Origin: Bradyrhizobium australiense | Lineage (GTDB): Bacteria > Pseudomonadota > Alphaproteobacteria > Rhizobiales > Xanthobacteraceae | Length of the DNA: 64,000 bases | Reading direction: 5' to 3' | Assembly: GCF_013114825.1 (NCBI RefSeq) | Contig: NZ_JAAVLX010000008.1 | Span: 62,001 to 126,000 of the forward strand | Part shown: piece by piece, positions 60,468 to 64,000 of the stretch | Layout: every line of letters begins with the position of its first letter | How positions within the stretch are numbered: the first letter of the stretch is position 1 | Position numbers and translations under genes: made by a program | Notes under the pieces: model-generated | What the model was told of the DNA's origin: nothing | The model's input: only the letters and a program-made list of their open reading frames with translations | Database searches by the model: none

Positions 60468-61076
60468 TCACTTCATTTCCGACAGCCGCGCCGCGTAGCG
60501 GGCCATCAGGTCGACCTCGATATTCACCTCGCTGCCTGCCGCCCAGCCGCCAAGCGTGGTGACGCTGAGCGTATGCGGAATGATCAGCACCGAAAATGTG
60601 ACATCCTCGACCGTATTCACGGTCAGCGACACGCCATCCAGCGTCACCGAGCCCTTGGCGGCGATGAACCGGGCAAGTTCGCGCATCGTGCGCAGCTCGA
60701 ACCGCGCCATATCGGGCAGATCGTCGCGCTTGACGATGGTCGCAATGCCATCAGCATGCCCCGCCACAATATGGCCGCCGAGTTCGTCGCCGATCTTCAG
60801 CGCACGCTCGAGATTGAGTCTGGTTCCCTTGGCCCAATGCCTGGCCGTGGTCATGCCAAGCGTCTCGGCGGCAGCATCGACGTCGAACCAGGTGTTGCCG
60901 CCTTCGACGCCTGAGGCCACCACCGTTAAGCAGACGCCGTTGCAGGCAATCGAGGCGCCGTCGGCGATGGTCGTCTGGTCGTAGCTGCACGCGATCCGCA
61001 TGCGGTGCAACTGCCCCTGCGCAGTTGGAATCAAGGCGACGATTTCGCCGATGTCGGTGACAATTCCGGTGAACAT
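60468..61076 (-). CDS. ribE: Riboflavin synthase alpha subunit
   Basis: 202 residues, two lumazine-binding barrels. MFTGIVTDIGEIVALIPT is the canonical start; GASIACNGVCLTVVA in barrel 1 and KGSVTLDGVSLTVNTV in barrel 2 are the conserved halves, with the pseudo-repeat symmetry of the family. It makes riboflavin from two lumazine molecules. Its start follows the ribD stop without a gap, so the two form one unit. No FMN riboswitch was seen upstream; regulation probably comes from the operon promoter. Confidence 0.97.
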   Translation of the reverse strand: MFTGIVTDIGEIVALIPTAQGQLHRMRIACSYDQTTIADGASIACNGVCLTVVASGVEGGNTWFDVDAAAETLGMTTARHWAKGTRLNLERALKIGDELGGHIVAGHADGIATIVKRDDLPDMARFELRTMRELARFIAAKGSVTLDGVSLTVNTVEDVTFSVLIIPHTLSVTTLGGWAAGSEVNIEVDLMARYAARLSEMK

Positions 61077-62228
61077 TTAAGCGCGCTCGTAAATAGTCAG
61101 GATATCTTTACCGAGTGGTTCGCTAGCACGTGTATTGAACGCGGACGACCCGGTGAGAGTCGACAGCGGCAATGCGTCCAGCGCAGGAATGCCGTCAATG
61201 CCTATCTTATCAGGGCCGCGCAGCAGCCAGATTTCATCGACCATGCCGCTCGCGACAAAGGACGATGCTACCCGCGATCCGCCCTCGACCATCAGCCTTG
61301 TGATGCCCTTGTCGGACAGCGCGTGCAGCACCGCCGATAGATCCAGCCAAGGCGGCTGCGCGGTAGCCGCAACACGTATTACCTGCGCGCCCGCCGCACC
61401 GAGTTTCGTGGCCGCAGGAGCTTCTGCGAAGTCCGAAGTCATCACCCACAGCGGCGTCTGCCGCGCGGACTGAACGAGCTTGCTGGTGCCGGGCAGCCGT
61501 AGCGCGCGATCCAGCACCACCCGCACCGGTGACCGCGCTTCCATCCCCGGCAGGCGGCAGGTCAGCAGCGGATCGTCCGCCAGCACGGTGCCGATCCCAA
61601 CCAGGATGGCGTCGCATTGCGCGCGCAGCATGTGCACCCGCGTTCTCGCCGCCTCGCCCGTGATCGCAACGGGCTTGCGGCCAGCGGCGCCGATCTTGTC
61701 GTCGGCGGATACCGCGAGCTTGAGCATGACATGCGGGCGTTTGTCGCGAATGCGGCGGAAATGACCGGCGTGATCGCGCGCGGCTTCCTGAGCACCGAGC
61801 CCGACATCGACTGATATCCCGGCCGCGCGGAGTCTTGCATGTCCCTGCCCGGCCACCTCCGGGTTGGGATCCTCGATCGCCGACACCACGCGCGCAATGC
61901 CGGAGGCAATCACGGCGTCCACGCAAGGCGGCGATTTGCCGAAATGCGAACAGGGCTCCAGCGTGACGTAGAGCGTCGCGCCATGCGCCGCCTCGCCGGC
62001 ACGCCTCAAGGCCTCCGGCTCGGCATGCGGTCGCCCGCCCGGTTGAGTCCAGCCGCGGCCGACGATGACACCGTCCTTTACCACGACGGCACCCACCGCC
62101 GGGTTCGGCCAGGTGCGCCCCAGCCCGCGCCGGCCGAGCGACAGCGCAAGCTGCATGAAGCGCTGGTCCGCCGCTTTGGACTCCTTTATCTTCTGCCCGT
62201 ACCGGTCTTCCAGAATGCGGAAGATCAT
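61077..62228 (-). CDS. ribD: Riboflavin-specific deaminase/reductase
   Basis: 383 residues. N-terminal CMP/dCMP deaminase domain with the zinc motif GGRPHAEPEAL (His-Ala-Glu) and TLEPCSHFGKSPPCVDA (two Cys), and C-terminal reductase domain (HVMLKLAVSADDKIGAAG, ARTRVHMLRAQCDAILVGIGTVLADDPLLTCR, RLMVEGGSRVASSFV). It carries out the second and third steps from GTP in riboflavin formation. Its start overlaps the nrdR stop (ATGA), and its stop touches ribE. Confidence 0.97.
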   Translation of the reverse strand: MIFRILEDRYGQKIKESKAADQRFMQLALSLGRRGLGRTWPNPAVGAVVVKDGVIVGRGWTQPGGRPHAEPEALRRAGEAAHGATLYVTLEPCSHFGKSPPCVDAVIASGIARVVSAIEDPNPEVAGQGHARLRAAGISVDVGLGAQEAARDHAGHFRRIRDKRPHVMLKLAVSADDKIGAAGRKPVAITGEAARTRVHMLRAQCDAILVGIGTVLADDPLLTCRLPGMEARSPVRVVLDRALRLPGTSKLVQSARQTPLWVMTSDFAEAPAATKLGAAGAQVIRVAATAQPPWLDLSAVLHALSDKGITRLMVEGGSRVASSFVASGMVDEIWLLRGPDKIGIDGIPALDALPLSTLTGSSAFNTRASEPLGKDILTIYERA

Positions 62229-62707
62229 TTGCGCAACGTGGCGATCCGCGCTTCGTCCTCGCCCGAGAGCTCGCCGAGCACGGCCTCAAAATCCTTGGCC
62301 TCGCGGAAATTGCGGTAGACGGAGGCGAAGCGCACATAGGCGACATCGTCGAGCTGGCGCAGATGCTCCATCACGATCTCACCGATCGCCTCCGACGAGA
62401 CCTCGGCCTCGCCGCCGCTTTCGAGTTCGCGAACGATAGCCGAGACCATCTTCTCGACCCGCTCAGGGTCTACGGGGCGCTTGCGCAGACTGATCTGCAG
62501 CGAGCGGACCAGCTTGTCGCGATCGAACGGCACCCGGCGGCCATTGCGCTTGATCACGGTGAGTTCGCGCAACTGCACCCGCTCGAAGGTGGTGAAGCGG
62601 AAATTGCAGGCGATGCACACCCGCCGCCGCCGGATCACGGCCGAGTCTTCGGTCGGACGCGAATCCTTCACCTGCGTATCGAGACTGTTGCAGCTCGGAC
62701 AGCGCAT
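62225..62707 (-). CDS. nrdR: Ribonucleotide reductase transcriptional repressor NrdR
   Basis: 160 residues. Zinc ribbon MRCPSCNSLDTQVKDSRPTEDSAVIRRRRVCIACNFRFTTFERVQ (CxxC twice) and an ATP-cone (TVIKRNGRRVPFDRDKLVRSLQISLRKRPVDPERVEKMVSAIVREL). It senses dATP/ATP and represses nrd operons through NrdR boxes elsewhere. It lies between glyA (12 bases) and ribD (4-base overlap), its usual position in Rhizobiales. Confidence 0.98.
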   Translation of the reverse strand: MRCPSCNSLDTQVKDSRPTEDSAVIRRRRVCIACNFRFTTFERVQLRELTVIKRNGRRVPFDRDKLVRSLQISLRKRPVDPERVEKMVSAIVRELESGGEAEVSSEAIGEIVMEHLRQLDDVAYVRFASVYRNFREAKDFEAVLGELSGEDEARIATLRK

Positions 62708-62719
62708 CCAACAGAGCCT

Positions 62720-64000
<1,281 letters not shown>

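Overview
The window is GC-rich, densely coded chromosomal DNA from an alphaproteobacterium of the Bradyrhizobium / Nitrobacteraceae group, most likely Bradyrhizobium itself. This rests on gene orders typical of Rhizobiales (glnB-glnA; a NadQ-type regulator followed by nadABC; plsX-fabH-ihfA-merR; glyA-nrdR-ribD-ribE-ribH-nusB-thiL), on alphaproteobacterial families (GcrA-type regulator, DUF2842, DUF992, ubiquinol-cytochrome c chaperone), and on many short palindromic intergenic repeats of a kind familiar from Bradyrhizobium. The genus is an inference. I see no transposase, integrase, phage gene, rRNA or CRISPR array.

Layout. 1-2.6 kb: a copper-site-less multicopper-oxidase-like protein and a mandelate racemase homologue. 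2.6-7.4 kb: NAD(P)HX repair enzyme, then glnB-glnA behind a sigma-54-like promoter, a DUF992 protein, and a decayed duplicate of the glnA 3' end with its terminator. 7.4-10.2 kb: a secreted caspase-like protein whose C-terminal part is split off by a frameshift, then about 1.2 kb without genes that holds structured repeats. 10.2-20 kb: glutamine amidotransferase, AI-2E family transporter, a heme-motif beta-propeller protein, a diguanylate cyclase, rplM-rpsI, a thioesterase and an enoyl-CoA hydratase relative. 20-27.3 kb: CoA-binding protein, O-acetylhomoserine sulfhydrylase, and the NAD biosynthesis locus nadQ-nadA-nadB-nadC with two matching operators in front of nadA. 27.3-29.6 kb: iron permease, heme A synthase, DUF2842.

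29.6-38.9 kb is an exopolysaccharide locus: a deacetylase-fold protein lacking its metal ligands, a CelD-like acetyltransferase, a Wzz/GumC-type chain-length protein, a tiny lipoprotein overlapping a glycosyltransferase, the initiating sugar-phosphate transferase and a polymerase/ligase. 39-48.7 kb is a mix of metabolic and unknown genes, including a GrlR-like protein, a small ribbon-helix-helix-like protein beside a palindrome and a GcrA-family gene, a DapA-family aldolase, and a tandem pair of membrane-anchored paralogues of unknown function. 48.7-64 kb is mostly housekeeping: tRNA-Pro, merR, ihfA, fabH, plsX, DUF177, cytochrome bc1 assembly chaperone, bamE, a Bug-type binding protein, a K+-insensitive proton pyrophosphatase, a cold-shock protein, thiL-nusB-ribH-ribE-ribD-nrdR and the start-truncated glyA.

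The points most worth following up are the paired NadQ operators overlapping the nadA ribosome-binding site, the decayed glnA-tail duplication, the C-x9-C-x3-NRA paralogue pair, the frameshifted caspase, the metal-less deacetylase in the exopolysaccharide locus, and two short genes (39 and 42 residues) that are easy to miss.
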